Assembly: GCA_018823285.1 (NCBI GenBank) | Contig: JAHJIQ010000030.1 | Location: forward strand, 1-64,000 | Origin: Pseudomonadota bacterium | Lineage (GTDB): Bacteria; Desulfobacterota; Desulfobulbia; Desulfobulbales; JAGXFP01 | DNA: 64,000 nt | Direction: 5' to 3' | Part shown: one piece after another, positions 1 to 7,977 of the stretch | Layout of the letters: every line of letters starts with the position of its first letter | Numbering within the stretch: position 1 is the first letter of the stretch | Translations under genes and position numbers: made by a program | The notes under the pieces: generated by a model | Databases searched by the model: none | What the model was told of the DNA's origin: nothing | What the model saw: the letters and a program-made list of their open reading frames with translations, nothing else

Positions 1-148
1 AGTTTGGATAATCTTCCGATAATAAAAGGGTTTTGGCGATTTGTTCGAGCCTTTGTTCCACAAGAAGCCAGAAGCCAGGAGTCAGAAGCCAGGAGAAAAG
101 CTTTAAAATCAGTCATTCTGGCTCCTGGCTTCTGGCTTCTGGCTTCTG
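1..148. repeat. Dispersed repeat family A with inverted arms
   Basis: Positions 62-147 form a long imperfect hairpin: a left arm made of AGAAGCCAG-type units and a right arm made of the complementary CTGGCTTCT units. The left part (about 18-105) is closely similar to 20580-20675, including GATAATAAA, TGTTCCA and AAGAAGCCAGAAGCCA in the same order. The segment holds no gene. It could act as a transcription barrier, but it has no T-tract. Confidence 0.7.
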
Positions 149-229
149 AATTCTCATCATGAAATGCCACTCTGTCTCTGAACCATTTTATGACATCAAT
201 CCAATAACATAAGACAAGTCAGGAAGTTG

Positions 230-355
230 ATATTGGTTTATTAATGGGTCGGTGTGGAGAGGAGCTTCTGTCGAACCATCCTTCGACAAGCTCAGGATGA
301 GCGGTAAAATAGTAATTCCGTTCGCTCTGACAGTGAGGCCTGTCGAACTGTCGAA
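230..355. repeat. Dispersed repeat family B (CTTCGACAAGCTCAGGATGA type)
   Basis: The core CCTTCGACAAGCTCAGGATG at 279-304 recurs at 35935-35961, and its reverse complement lies at 36029-36049. Flanking words (TTTATTAATG before, AATTCCG and GACAGTGAG after) are also shared, so the unit is about 120 bp. It fills the space after the radical SAM gene on the minus strand. Similar intergenic palindromes are common in proteobacterial genomes. Confidence 0.65.
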
Positions 356-387
356 GAGTCATGGGCTGAAATTGGGTGGTAGCCAGC

Positions 388-1725
388 CTATGAGATAATC
401 CTCGGGTTGGTGATTTTGCTGATGGTTTTATAGCTGTCGTAATTCCAGAAAAACGAGATGCCGGTCGAGAAGAGGCTGCGGGTGTTGTAGAAGGTCCGTA
501 AACCCCTTTTGAGTGATACCGGAAATGACGAGACCGTCCGGTAGGCATTGACCAGCCCGTGGTAGAGCTCTTCCGGGCTGATGTTCTTCGGCTGATAGAC
601 CGGCTCGAAGATATTGTAGGCCTCCCAGTCGGCGGGATAATTGGTAAGGAGCAGTCTGTCTTCCGAAGCCAGTTCGTGATAGAGAGCGGTTCCCGGCATC
701 GGGGTCTGGATACTGAGCTGCACTGCATCAATCCCGGTCTCCATGATGAAATCAAGAGTCTTCTTGAAGGTGTCGGGGGTGTCGGTATCGGTGCCGAAGA
801 TGAAACAGCCGACGATGGCGATGCCGTTATCATGAATTTTCTTGATCGCGTCCTTGAAGTTTTTGGTGTTCGGGCGCATGTTGACCTTCTTGTTGAATGA
901 ACCGAGGGTGTCGGTCTGGAGCGATTCGAAGCCGATCAGAAAAGCCTTGGCGCCACTGTCGGAAGCGGCTTTGAGCAACCCTTCGTGCTCAACGATATTC
1001 AAACAGGTCTGCCCACCCCATTCCTTCCCGGACCCTTTCAAACGGTCGAATAGCTTAAAGGCCCGGTCGATGCAGTTTCGGCCGGAACCGATGATGTTGT
1101 CATCGATGATGAAAAGTCTTTTGTCTTGAATCGAGTTGATCTCGGCAACCACATTGTCGATATCGCGCATCCGGTACTGGCCGCCGTTGAACAGGGTCAC
1201 CGAGCAGAACTTGCAGTTGTGCGGGCAGCCGCGCGAGGTCTGGACGGTCTGGACAAAATAGTCATTGTGCAAGAGATCGCGGCGCGGATGGGGAAGATGT
1301 TCGATATCCGGGCGGCCGGAACCTTTGTAAATCGGTTGCAGCGAATTTTTCTCAAAATCTTTCAGGACTTCCGGCCAGAGGTTTTCTCCCTCGCCAACCA
1401 CCACCGAGTCGGCAAAACGGACGGCTTCATCCGGAACCATGGAAGGATGGATCCCTCCCAGCACCACCGGAATTCCCCGTTTTCTGAATTCGCCGGCGAT
1501 TTCGTAAGCCCTTGGGGCAAGCGGAGTCATGCAGGTGATGCCCACCAGATCGGCCTGTTGGTCGAAATCAATGTTGTCGAAGGCCTCATCGATGATCTCA
1601 ACCTCATAGGTGTCGGGCGTATGGCTGGCAATCATCATCAGATTGAGAGGCGGCAGGGCCAGGACCCGGATGTTCTCAAGGAGTTTCGTCCGGTAGGCAG
1701 GGCTTATGAACAGAATTTTTTTCAT
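388..1725 (-). CDS. B12-binding-domain radical SAM protein
   Basis: This 445-residue protein has an N-terminal Rossmann-like cobalamin-binding-type domain (about residues 1-130, including VVLGGIHPSMVPDEA and VVGEGE). A radical SAM core follows, with the cluster ligands C167, C171 and C174 in SRGCPHNCKFC. The fold and the Cys triad are seen directly; the substrate is unknown. In related families such enzymes methylate or rearrange lipids and natural products. It is the last gene of a minus-strand operon, 20 bp after the BtrH_N-type gene, which suggests both act on the same product. The start at 1725 (MKKILFISPAYR) fits the family. Confidence 0.85.
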   Translation of the reverse strand: MKKILFISPAYRTKLLENIRVLALPPLNLMMIASHTPDTYEVEIIDEAFDNIDFDQQADLVGITCMTPLAPRAYEIAGEFRKRGIPVVLGGIHPSMVPDEAVRFADSVVVGEGENLWPEVLKDFEKNSLQPIYKGSGRPDIEHLPHPRRDLLHNDYFVQTVQTSRGCPHNCKFCSVTLFNGGQYRMRDIDNVVAEINSIQDKRLFIIDDNIIGSGRNCIDRAFKLFDRLKGSGKEWGGQTCLNIVEHEGLLKAASDSGAKAFLIGFESLQTDTLGSFNKKVNMRPNTKNFKDAIKKIHDNGIAIVGCFIFGTDTDTPDTFKKTLDFIMETGIDAVQLSIQTPMPGTALYHELASEDRLLLTNYPADWEAYNIFEPVYQPKNISPEELYHGLVNAYRTVSSFPVSLKRGLRTFYNTRSLFSTGISFFWNYDSYKTISKITNPRIIS

Positions 1726-1745
1726 TGCGGATTCACCTAAGTTAA

Positions 1746-2744
1746 TCAGAGGACGGCCCGGTTCAGGTCCTGATAGAGTTGTTCTTCTAAGGATGCGATG
1801 TCCATAAGGATTGCGGCCATGGCCGGGAAGGAATCATTGGCTCCGGCCCTTCCCTTGCAATTTCGGGCGGCGGCCACGGCAAACTCCCGCCAGCGGTCGC
1901 CGATAGCGGTCATCCGGGAGGAAAAAGTCAGGAAATCGTCACCCAGATAAGCGGCGGCTTCCTGTAAAAATGCGGCCTGGATGAACCTGAAGCCGGCCCC
2001 GCCGGTGCCGATTTCCTCCTGCATTCGGATGAGCTGGCCGAGGTAGAGCAGCGCTTTTTCAGGCCCGAGTTTTGCGGGCCAGCTGACGAGGCGCCGGGCA
2101 AGAAAGCGGATGCCGGAAACGCCGATGATCGGCAACGGGTACTTCAGCATCGCCTTGCAGGAGGCGGTGATTCCGTTTCGTATGGCGCGCGGGAGATCGG
2201 GGTCCGACGGAACATGGGTCAGATAGTACATCCTTCCTTTCGGCGCCAGGGTCCCTTTGGCGAACCGCGCCTTGGCAAGATCCGCTCCGGCGCAGATGAC
2301 AGGTTCCGGAAAGACCGGGTCACTGATCAGATAGTCGTTGCCCTCTTTGCCGAACACCACCATGTTGTGCATGTTGAAATGAAAACGGTACGCTTCCGGG
2401 AAATAGGGGAGCCACCAGGCCCCGGTCTGCAATCCCACCGGGGTGCCGGTGGCAAGGACCTCGTCGAGGGCCTGCATCGCGGTTTCCGGATTCCGGAATT
2501 TTCTGGCGGTTATCGTTATGCCCAGCTCTCTGGTGACCCGTTTGAAAATGGTTCCGGTGATGGTCCTGAAGGTAGTCAGGGGCAGATTGTTGAGCCTGAT
2601 GAAGGGGATGTAGCCGAAGAAGAGACCGGCCCCGATCCCGAAGGCCATTGCTTCGGAGAGTTCAATCCCGTAGTGGGAAACGAGTCCGGCGGTCGCGCCG
2701 TTTTCACAATGGGCCGCCTGACGGTGTCTGAAATCAATCTTCAT
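1746..2744 (-). CDS. BtrH_N / DUF4872-type protein
   Basis: This 332-residue protein opens with a segment typical of the butirosin BtrH N-terminal family: AHCENGATAGL at about residues 11-21, then a Gly-rich stretch GIGAGLFFGYIPF. The early His-Cys pair could supply a thiol nucleophile, as in BtrH, which moves an acyl group from a carrier protein. That role is inferred from the family, not shown here. No signal peptide is seen. It overlaps the upstream gene by 4 bp (ATGA), so the two are translationally coupled, and it is followed 20 bp later by the radical SAM gene. Recognition rests on the N-terminal motif and length. Confidence 0.6.
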   Translation of the reverse strand: MKIDFRHRQAAHCENGATAGLVSHYGIELSEAMAFGIGAGLFFGYIPFIRLNNLPLTTFRTITGTIFKRVTRELGITITARKFRNPETAMQALDEVLATGTPVGLQTGAWWLPYFPEAYRFHFNMHNMVVFGKEGNDYLISDPVFPEPVICAGADLAKARFAKGTLAPKGRMYYLTHVPSDPDLPRAIRNGITASCKAMLKYPLPIIGVSGIRFLARRLVSWPAKLGPEKALLYLGQLIRMQEEIGTGGAGFRFIQAAFLQEAAAYLGDDFLTFSSRMTAIGDRWREFAVAAARNCKGRAGANDSFPAMAAILMDIASLEEQLYQDLNRAVL

Positions 2745-3172
2745 TTCCTGTCCTGACCGGGGATCTTCATCTCGTCAACTTTGGCAATGTCCTGCAATTG
2801 CTCAATACTTATTCGGAAAAGAGCGGCGTACCTTTCCAGGATCGGTGGTTTCAGCTTTTTGAACACCTTCGGCTTGAAATGGCGTTTCACCCGCCAGCGG
2901 AAGATGCCCATATAACTTGCCAAGAGGGAAATGTCCATCAGGTTCCTGGTCATGTGATAGGCGAGGGGGGAGAGACGACCCGCAACAACCTGCTGCCGAA
3001 CTCTTTCCACTTCGGCGACAATGACTTCCCATGCCTGGTGGTTGGAGATGTTTTTCGGTTCCCAGCCGAGGCTCGGTACAAGCTCGTACCTGCCGTCGGA
3101 GTCCACGGCATAGGTCACTTCTTTCAACCCCTCGGCGATTCCACCATCCTGGGGGACGTTTTCTTTCAGCAT
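2741..3172 (-). CDS. Conserved hypothetical protein, first gene of BtrH_N/radical SAM operon
   Basis: This 143-residue protein is not recognised. It is basic in its second half (RWRVKRHFKPKVFKKLKPP), with no transmembrane segment, signal or cysteine pattern. It overlaps the BtrH_N-type gene by 4 bp and so belongs to the same operon. The C-terminal helical part (ERYAALFRISIEQLQDI) may mediate binding to a partner. The conserved position ahead of the BtrH_N gene is the only functional hint. Confidence 0.6.
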   Translation of the reverse strand: MLKENVPQDGGIAEGLKEVTYAVDSDGRYELVPSLGWEPKNISNHQAWEVIVAEVERVRQQVVAGRLSPLAYHMTRNLMDISLLASYMGIFRWRVKRHFKPKVFKKLKPPILERYAALFRISIEQLQDIAKVDEMKIPGQDRK

Positions 3173-3412
3173 AAAATCACGGTGTCCTGGTATTTCTCAG
3201 GATATTTACGGCAGCTCTTATTGAGTCATGGATGAAAAAAACACTATATTCAATAGGAGAAAATTTGCCAGTCAGATTTGGCTGCGGATGGCTGTTTTTA
3301 CAGGTCGGTGAGCGCGTATCCGCCCAAAATCTTGCATTTAATGCCGGCCGGTGCTAGATTGCTCGGCTGTTTTGTTTTGATCAGATAAATTCCTGAACAA
3401 TGAGGAGCTGCA

Positions 3413-3928
3413 ATGAGTGACACTAAAGAAATCAAAGCTGTAATGGACACCACCAAGGGCAAGATCCGCCTGGTCCTTTTTGGTGAGAAGGTGCCATACA
3501 CCGTGGCCAATTTTGTGAACCTCGCCAACCGGGGCTTTTACAACAAGCTCAGGTTTCACCGGGTGATTCCCGATTTCATGATCCAGGGCGGTTGCCCGCA
3601 GGGCAGCGGAACCGGCGGGCCGGGCTATAAATTCGCCGATGAGTTCGATGATTCACTGGTCCATGACCGGCCGGGCATTCTCTCGATGGCCAACGCCGGA
3701 CCCAATACCAACGGCAGCCAGTTTTTCATCACCCATGTGCCGACCCCGTGGCTGGACGGCAAGCATTCGGTATTCGGCATGGTGGAGAGCGAGGCGGACC
3801 AGAAGGTGGTTAACAGCATCGTCGGCGGTGACCTGATCAGAACGATTGCCATCGAAGGGGACGCGGGCTGGCTGATGGAGCAGTGCAAAGATAAACTCGA
3901 AATCTGGAACGAAATGCTTTCCCGCTGA
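3413..3928 (+). CDS. Peptidyl-prolyl cis-trans isomerase, cyclophilin type
   Basis: This 171-residue single-domain cyclophilin catalyses proline isomerisation during folding. It shows the family hallmarks: the catalytic Arg in [13 protein letters not shown], the [14 protein letters not shown] loop, [17 protein letters not shown], and [10 protein letters not shown]. There is no signal peptide, so it is probably cytoplasmic. GAGGAG lies 7 bp before the ATG. It stands alone between two minus-strand units. Its 3' end is followed by a long AT-rich hairpin. Confidence 0.93.
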   Translation: MSDTKEIKAVMDTTKGKIRLVLFGEKVPYTVANFVNLANRGFYNKLRFHRVIPDFMIQGGCPQGSGTGGPGYKFADEFDDSLVHDRPGILSMANAGPNTNGSQFFITHVPTPWLDGKHSVFGMVESEADQKVVNSIVGGDLIRTIAIEGDAGWLMEQCKDKLEIWNEMLSR

Positions 3929-3943
3929 TTGCGGGACAATTAA

Positions 3944-4027
3944 GAATTCAAAATGTAAAATGCAAAATGAATAGCAGGGTTCCCGGTCTGTCATTTTGCA
4001 TTTTGCATTCTACATTTTACATTTTTT
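3944..4027. repeat. AT-rich inverted repeat / likely bidirectional terminator
   Basis: AAAATGTAAAATGCAAAATG is followed after a short loop by the complementary arm ending in an eight-base T run at about 4019-4029. It lies between two convergent genes (cyclophilin and ygiQ), so it can terminate both. The right arm also supplies the last codons of the ygiQ frame. Confidence 0.6.
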
Positions 4028-5793
4028 TTCCTGAACCGGGGCGGGTTGGTGGCCTCAAGAACCCGCCGCTGCTCTTTTTTGTCGCCGCTGTTCTTGGCCA
4101 CAAAAATCCTGCGGCCGGTCTCGCGGTCGAGTTCGGTGACGAACATGGCGGTGGACAGGGTCCCCGGAGTGGGGGTGAAATCCTGGAATTGCCTGACCTC
4201 AAGGTTTAGCTTTTTCAGGGTCGACGCCATCTCTTTCATGTCGGCCAGGGTGCAGCCCGGATGGGCGGAGATGAAGTAGGGGTTGAAGCGGGCCTCCCGG
4301 CCGCTCTTTTTCGCCCGGTCCCGGCAGAGGGAAAGGAATTTTTCCAGAGCGTTTCCCCCCGGTTTGTGCATCAGCCGCAGAATGTTTTCCCCGGTATGCT
4401 CGGGGGCGATCTTCATCGAGCCGGGCAGGTGTTTTTCGATCAACCGTTCCAGCAGGCGCGGGGTCTTTAAGAGCAGTTCCATTCGGAGTCCGGAAGAGAT
4501 GTGCAGGTTGTTGACCCCCGCCACTTTTTCGCATTGATCCAGAAGATCCAGAAACAGCTTTTCGTTGATCTGCAGATTCCTGCAGAGTTCCGGATAGAAA
4601 CAGTCGTGTTTTTTACAGCTCGATATTTTGCACGAAGTGCCGAACAGGTTGGCGGTCGGGCCGCCCAGATCGCTGATCGTGCCGCGGAAGCCTTTCGAAC
4701 CCGCGACCATCCGGACCTCAGCGACAATCGAATCCACGCTCCGGCTGATTACCACCGGCCCCTGGTGCCTGGTGATGGCGCAGAAAGAGCAGTTCCCCGA
4801 GCAGCCCCGGACGATGGTCAGCGAATCCTTGATCATCTGCCAGGCCGGCACATTCTTGGCCGAAGGATGCGGTTCGCGCCTGAACGGGAGGGCGTAGATC
4901 GTGTCGAGTTCTTCTCCGGTAAGAGGTTCCGCCGGTCCGTTCTGCCGGATGACCATCCCCTGCTGTTCCTGGTAAATGGGGGCGGAAGAGAGGGCCCGGG
5001 CGTGGCGGTCGAGAACGAGTTCGGCCTCCATGAAGAGTTCAGGCCGTTTTTTGATTTCCTCCCAGGAGGGGAGCCGGACCGCCTCATCAGTACCAGGTGT
5101 TTCGTCGGATTCCTTCTTTGACAATCTTTCGCAGGTCCCGGCGATCCCGGTGAGAGAGATATTTTCCGAGAGCCTGCGGGCCGCTTCCAGAATGGCCCGC
5201 TCCCCCATGCCGTAAACCAGAAGGTCCGCCTTGGCGTCGGTCAGGACTGAGCCCCGCAACACCCCCTGCTGGAAGTCAAAATGAATGAAGCGGCGGAGCG
5301 ACGCCTCAAGGCCGCCCAGAATAATCGGCACCTCCGGCCACGCCTCTCTGGCCAGCGATGCGTAACGGATCACCGCCCGGTCGGGGCGGCGTCTCTGCTG
5401 TTTTGTTTTTTCTTCCCCGAAATAGGGGTTTCCATCCGGGGAAAAGGAGTCCTGGTCGCGGACCTTGCCGTTGCCGGAATAGTTGGCGACGATCGAGTCG
5501 AGATTGCCCGAGGTGATCCCGAAAAAAAGCCTCGGCCGCCCGAACTCGCGGAACGCTTCAGAGGAGTCATGCCGGGGCTGGGAGAGGATCGCCACCCGGT
5601 AGCCGTGGGCCTCAAGAAGGCGACCGATCAGGCTGATCCCGAAGGAGGGATGATCGATATAGGCATCCCCGGAGACCAGCACGATATCCACCTCCTGCCA
5701 GCCCCGGGCGGTCATGTCGGCCCGGCCGGTCGGGAGAAATTCAGCCGTTCCACTCCCGGCGGAGCGGATATCTGTGAGAACGCTACCCATCAT
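3991..5793 (-). CDS. ygiQ: YgiQ family radical SAM protein
   Basis: This protein of about 600 residues matches the YgiQ (UPF0313) family. The N-terminus has FLPTGRADMTARGW and VSGDAYIDHPSFG; the radical SAM triad is in RGCSGNCSFC (about residues 331, 335, 338); HCDCFYPELC-like cysteines follow; and the C-terminal part holds SAHPGCTLADM and FTPTPGTLS. The biochemical role of the family is unknown. The frame extends back to 5889, but homologous sequence begins just after the Met pair at 5793/5790, so I place the start at 5793. The last residues (NVKCRMQNAK) come from the intergenic hairpin and look acquired. Confidence 0.88.
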   Translation of the reverse strand: MMGSVLTDIRSAGSGTAEFLPTGRADMTARGWQEVDIVLVSGDAYIDHPSFGISLIGRLLEAHGYRVAILSQPRHDSSEAFREFGRPRLFFGITSGNLDSIVANYSGNGKVRDQDSFSPDGNPYFGEEKTKQQRRRPDRAVIRYASLAREAWPEVPIILGGLEASLRRFIHFDFQQGVLRGSVLTDAKADLLVYGMGERAILEAARRLSENISLTGIAGTCERLSKKESDETPGTDEAVRLPSWEEIKKRPELFMEAELVLDRHARALSSAPIYQEQQGMVIRQNGPAEPLTGEELDTIYALPFRREPHPSAKNVPAWQMIKDSLTIVRGCSGNCSFCAITRHQGPVVISRSVDSIVAEVRMVAGSKGFRGTISDLGGPTANLFGTSCKISSCKKHDCFYPELCRNLQINEKLFLDLLDQCEKVAGVNNLHISSGLRMELLLKTPRLLERLIEKHLPGSMKIAPEHTGENILRLMHKPGGNALEKFLSLCRDRAKKSGREARFNPYFISAHPGCTLADMKEMASTLKKLNLEVRQFQDFTPTPGTLSTAMFVTELDRETGRRIFVAKNSGDKKEQRRVLEATNPPRFRKKNVKCRMQNAK

Positions 5794-5998
5794 GGCTATG
5801 ATATATACTGATTGACCGGATATTGCATCAAGTAGCATTGCGACAGGTAGCTGACCCTGGTGGCCATGGATAGAGGGCAGAGCCCTCATCCGGTTGTCGC
5901 GGAACTCCCGTTAATTCCTTGATTTTGCCGTAGTTATCAACAGATAACCCCTTGCAGTTGTCAGCCTGACAACTTTTGGATATAGTTCGGGGGAAGAA

Positions 5999-6093
5999 AC
6001 GCTCAAACGCTCAAACGCTCAAACGCTTGAACGCTGAAACGCTGTGTCGCTTGAACGCTGGAACACTTGACCGTTGAACCCCTTGAACGCTGT
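5999..6093. repeat. 8-bp tandem repeat array, left of four-helix-bundle gene
   Basis: Units of ACGCTNNA (ACGCTCAA, ACGCTTGA, ACGCTGAA) are exact and in phase at the left end and decay towards 6093. The same unit and orientation recur on the other side of the next gene. Confidence 0.85.
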
Positions 6094-6115
6094 TACACTT
6101 AAACAGGAGAAGTCG

Positions 6116-6568
6116 ATGGCTGCAAAATCTTTTGAAGATTTGGATATCTGGAAACAGGCGCGACGGCTGACCGGAGAAATTTATAAAATCACGCGGAACG
6201 GTGATTTTTCCAAGGACTTCGGCCTGGCCGGCCAAATCCAGCGTGCCTCGGTTTCCGTCATGTCGAACATCGCCGAGGGTTTCGAGCGGGGCGGCAACAA
6301 GGAACTCTTCCAGTTTTTGTCCATTGCCAAGGCATCGTGTGGCGAGGTGCGCTGTCAGCTTTATGTTGCCCTGGACCAAGGCTATATCGAGAAGGGAAAA
6401 GCAGAATTGCTGATCGACCAACACAGGAAACTGTCGATCATGTTGTACAAATTTATGGAACATCTCAAAGGCAGCAAGTTTCAAGGACAAAAATACAAGG
6501 CCCCGAAACCTGATCCGGAAATGGCGGAGTTCGATGCGATGCTGGAAAGGATCAGAAAAGGGGGATAA
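6116..6568 (+). CDS. Four-helix bundle protein (23S rRNA intervening-sequence family)
   Basis: This 150-residue protein has the family pattern: FEDLDIWKQARRL near the start, FSKDFGLAGQIQRASVSVMSNIAEGFERG in the middle, and FLSIAKASCGEVRCQL. Members form a small pentameric four-helix bundle. They were first found inside 23S rRNA intervening sequences, and related Avd proteins serve diversity-generating retroelements. No reverse transcriptase or rRNA is seen here. The ATG at 6116 has AGGAGA 6-11 bp upstream. It is bracketed by 8-bp tandem arrays on both sides, which suggests the gene and the repeats arrived or expanded together. Confidence 0.88.
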   Translation: MAAKSFEDLDIWKQARRLTGEIYKITRNGDFSKDFGLAGQIQRASVSVMSNIAEGFERGGNKELFQFLSIAKASCGEVRCQLYVALDQGYIEKGKAELLIDQHRKLSIMLYKFMEHLKGSKFQGQKYKAPKPDPEMAEFDAMLERIRKGG

Positions 6569-6576
6569 GCGATGAA

Positions 6577-6736
6577 GCGCTTGAGTGTTCAAACGTTCAA
6601 ACGCTTGAACGCTTGAACGCTGAAACGCTGAAACGCTGGAACGCTTGAACGCTGAAACGCTGGAACGCTTGAACGCTGGAACGCTGGAACGCTTGAACGC
6701 TGAAACGCTTGAACGCTGAAACGCTGGAACGCTGAA
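6577..6736. repeat. 8-bp tandem repeat array, right of four-helix-bundle gene
   Basis: From 6601 to 6736 there are 17 consecutive in-phase units of ACGCT followed by TGA, GAA or GGA. 6577-6600 holds decayed units. The three-base tail varies while the ACGCT core is invariant. Read in the minus direction the array encodes an artificial SVPAFQR-like periodic peptide. Confidence 0.92.
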
Positions 6737-6867
6737 AGAGGAGATGATTTCACCCGGCAAATTTTTTTGACCATAGGACGCTATTTGTCCCAGGGGGGGT
6801 GGTATGGTGGGATGAAGAAAGGAGGGGGAAACGGTTTCCATTGCCCCAGCGGGGAGAAAACAAGCTT

Positions 6868-7500
6868 ATGAAAGACTATGAAAAGTTACGTGCCGAAATG
6901 ATTCGCGACAAGGTCAGGAAGGCCGTTGCCGAAAACCCTGGTAATGTCCGGGAATCCTTGGAGGACATCGGCTTTACCTGGTTCGACGATGAGTATCCAT
7001 CCGAAGAGGATGAAGAGAAAGTCGCAGTGCCGGAAATTGACCGGCAGTGGCAGCTCGTCTCGTACTTCGAGGGTCAGGCGCCATTGTCGGCGGCTGTGAT
7101 CACCGCTTTTTTAAACGAACATGAGGCGGAAGAATCCAATTACCCCCTGATCAGAAGATATTTCAGGGCGGCAAATCAGCCGCTGAAAAAACTGATCCTT
7201 GCCGGGCTTGAAAACGACCCGACCAACCTCGCCCTTTTGACCGACCTCATCTTCTTTCACGAGTTCGAAAGAAACCTTTCGGAACTGATCACCCACCTGA
7301 CCCGGGCCTGCCGGCTTGAAGACGACCCGCAACGCTTCTCCGAAATCGCCCGGGAATTTCATGACACCACCCAGGCCGACGGCTATCACGCCCTGGCCGC
7401 CCTGCAGGAAATTTTCGCTGAAGGTTCCGATAAACGCACAATTATTGATTATCTGATTGCCGAGGCGGCAGGAAACGATCAGGAAGAAATGGAGTTTTGA
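6868..7500 (+). CDS. Hypothetical acidic protein
   Basis: This 210-residue protein is not recognised. It is acidic (DDEYPSEEDEEK near residues 43-54), helical in prediction by eye, and lacks signal or membrane segments. The frame is open from 6799, but ATG 6868 follows a GGGGAG box and starts a plausible protein (MKDYEKLRAEM). The stop codon is one base before the ATG of the Cas3 HD remnant, so it may once have been cotranscribed with it. Confidence 0.65.
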   Translation: MKDYEKLRAEMIRDKVRKAVAENPGNVRESLEDIGFTWFDDEYPSEEDEEKVAVPEIDRQWQLVSYFEGQAPLSAAVITAFLNEHEAEESNYPLIRRYFRAANQPLKKLILAGLENDPTNLALLTDLIFFHEFERNLSELITHLTRACRLEDDPQRFSEIAREFHDTTQADGYHALAALQEIFAEGSDKRTIIDYLIAEAAGNDQEEMEF

Positions 7501-7501
7501 G

Positions 7502-7585
7502 ATGAAATGCTACGCCCACAGCCTGGAAGGGGAGCTGCCGGGAAAATGGCAGTTGCTTGAGGATCATTTGCTGAAATGTATTTAG
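7502..7585 (+). pseudogene. Remnant of Cas3 HD nuclease N-terminus
   Basis: A 27-codon frame reads MKCYAHSLEGELPGKWQLLE and ends soon after at TAG. It resembles the N-terminus of CRISPR-associated Cas3 HD domains, which begin with YAHSL, a Pro-rich turn, WQ.LE.HL, and the first His. The rest of Cas3, other cas genes and a CRISPR array are absent from the window. The match is from recognition of a short motif only. Confidence 0.55.
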
Positions 7586-7977
7586 GGAGCCGTATGAAAG
7601 GTGAATTTGTAATGTAAGAAACGGATGTCCCTGAATAATTCGAAGATGGAGATCAGAGCAGTGGAGATGCTTGGCAAACTGGAGAAACTGCCGAAGGTGA
7701 AAATAGATGAGTGAAAGAAGAAAAATCGGGCGAACAGATTCACCCCTCTACCGGAAAGTTAAATAAACTGTCACCGGAATTCCTACCATTTGAGATGAAA
7801 TACGGAAAAGCAAATAACATCCAAAGAGTGCTTGTCAAGAAAAAACATATAGGATAACCAATGGTTATGATTCTTGTACCCCCAAAAACAAGTATCGATA
7901 ATCATTTTCGGAAAGAACGTATATCATTCTTTTGGGGATGATATACGGATCTGTATAATAACTTGTTAGGAGACAAA
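7586..7977. other. Gene-poor, AT-rich junction into accessory island
   Basis: No convincing gene is seen. A 29-codon frame at 7625-7714 (MSLNNSKMEIRAVEMLGKLE...) resembles a decayed antitoxin-like fragment but cannot be assigned. Base composition drops from here to about 13100. Confidence 0.4.
7931..7959 (+). promoter_or_regulatory. Possible sigma-70 promoter of the island
   Basis: A perfect TATAAT at 7954-7959 lies 9 bp before the AGGAGA ribosome site of the next gene. The -35 element 17 bp upstream (TTTGGG) is weak. Confidence 0.35.

Noticed and set aside
219..900. Plus-strand open frames opposite the B12-binding radical SAM gene
   Set aside because: They are antisense shadows of a high-GC gene, with no domain signal.
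5999..6736. Possible CRISPR array
   Set aside because: The units are 8 bp and contiguous with no unique spacers of 30 bp or so.
6011..6841. Minus-strand open frame with SVPAFQR/SVSAFKR repeats
   Set aside because: The periodic peptide is simply the 8-bp DNA repeat read in a 24-bp period, and the frame runs antisense through a real four-helix-bundle gene.
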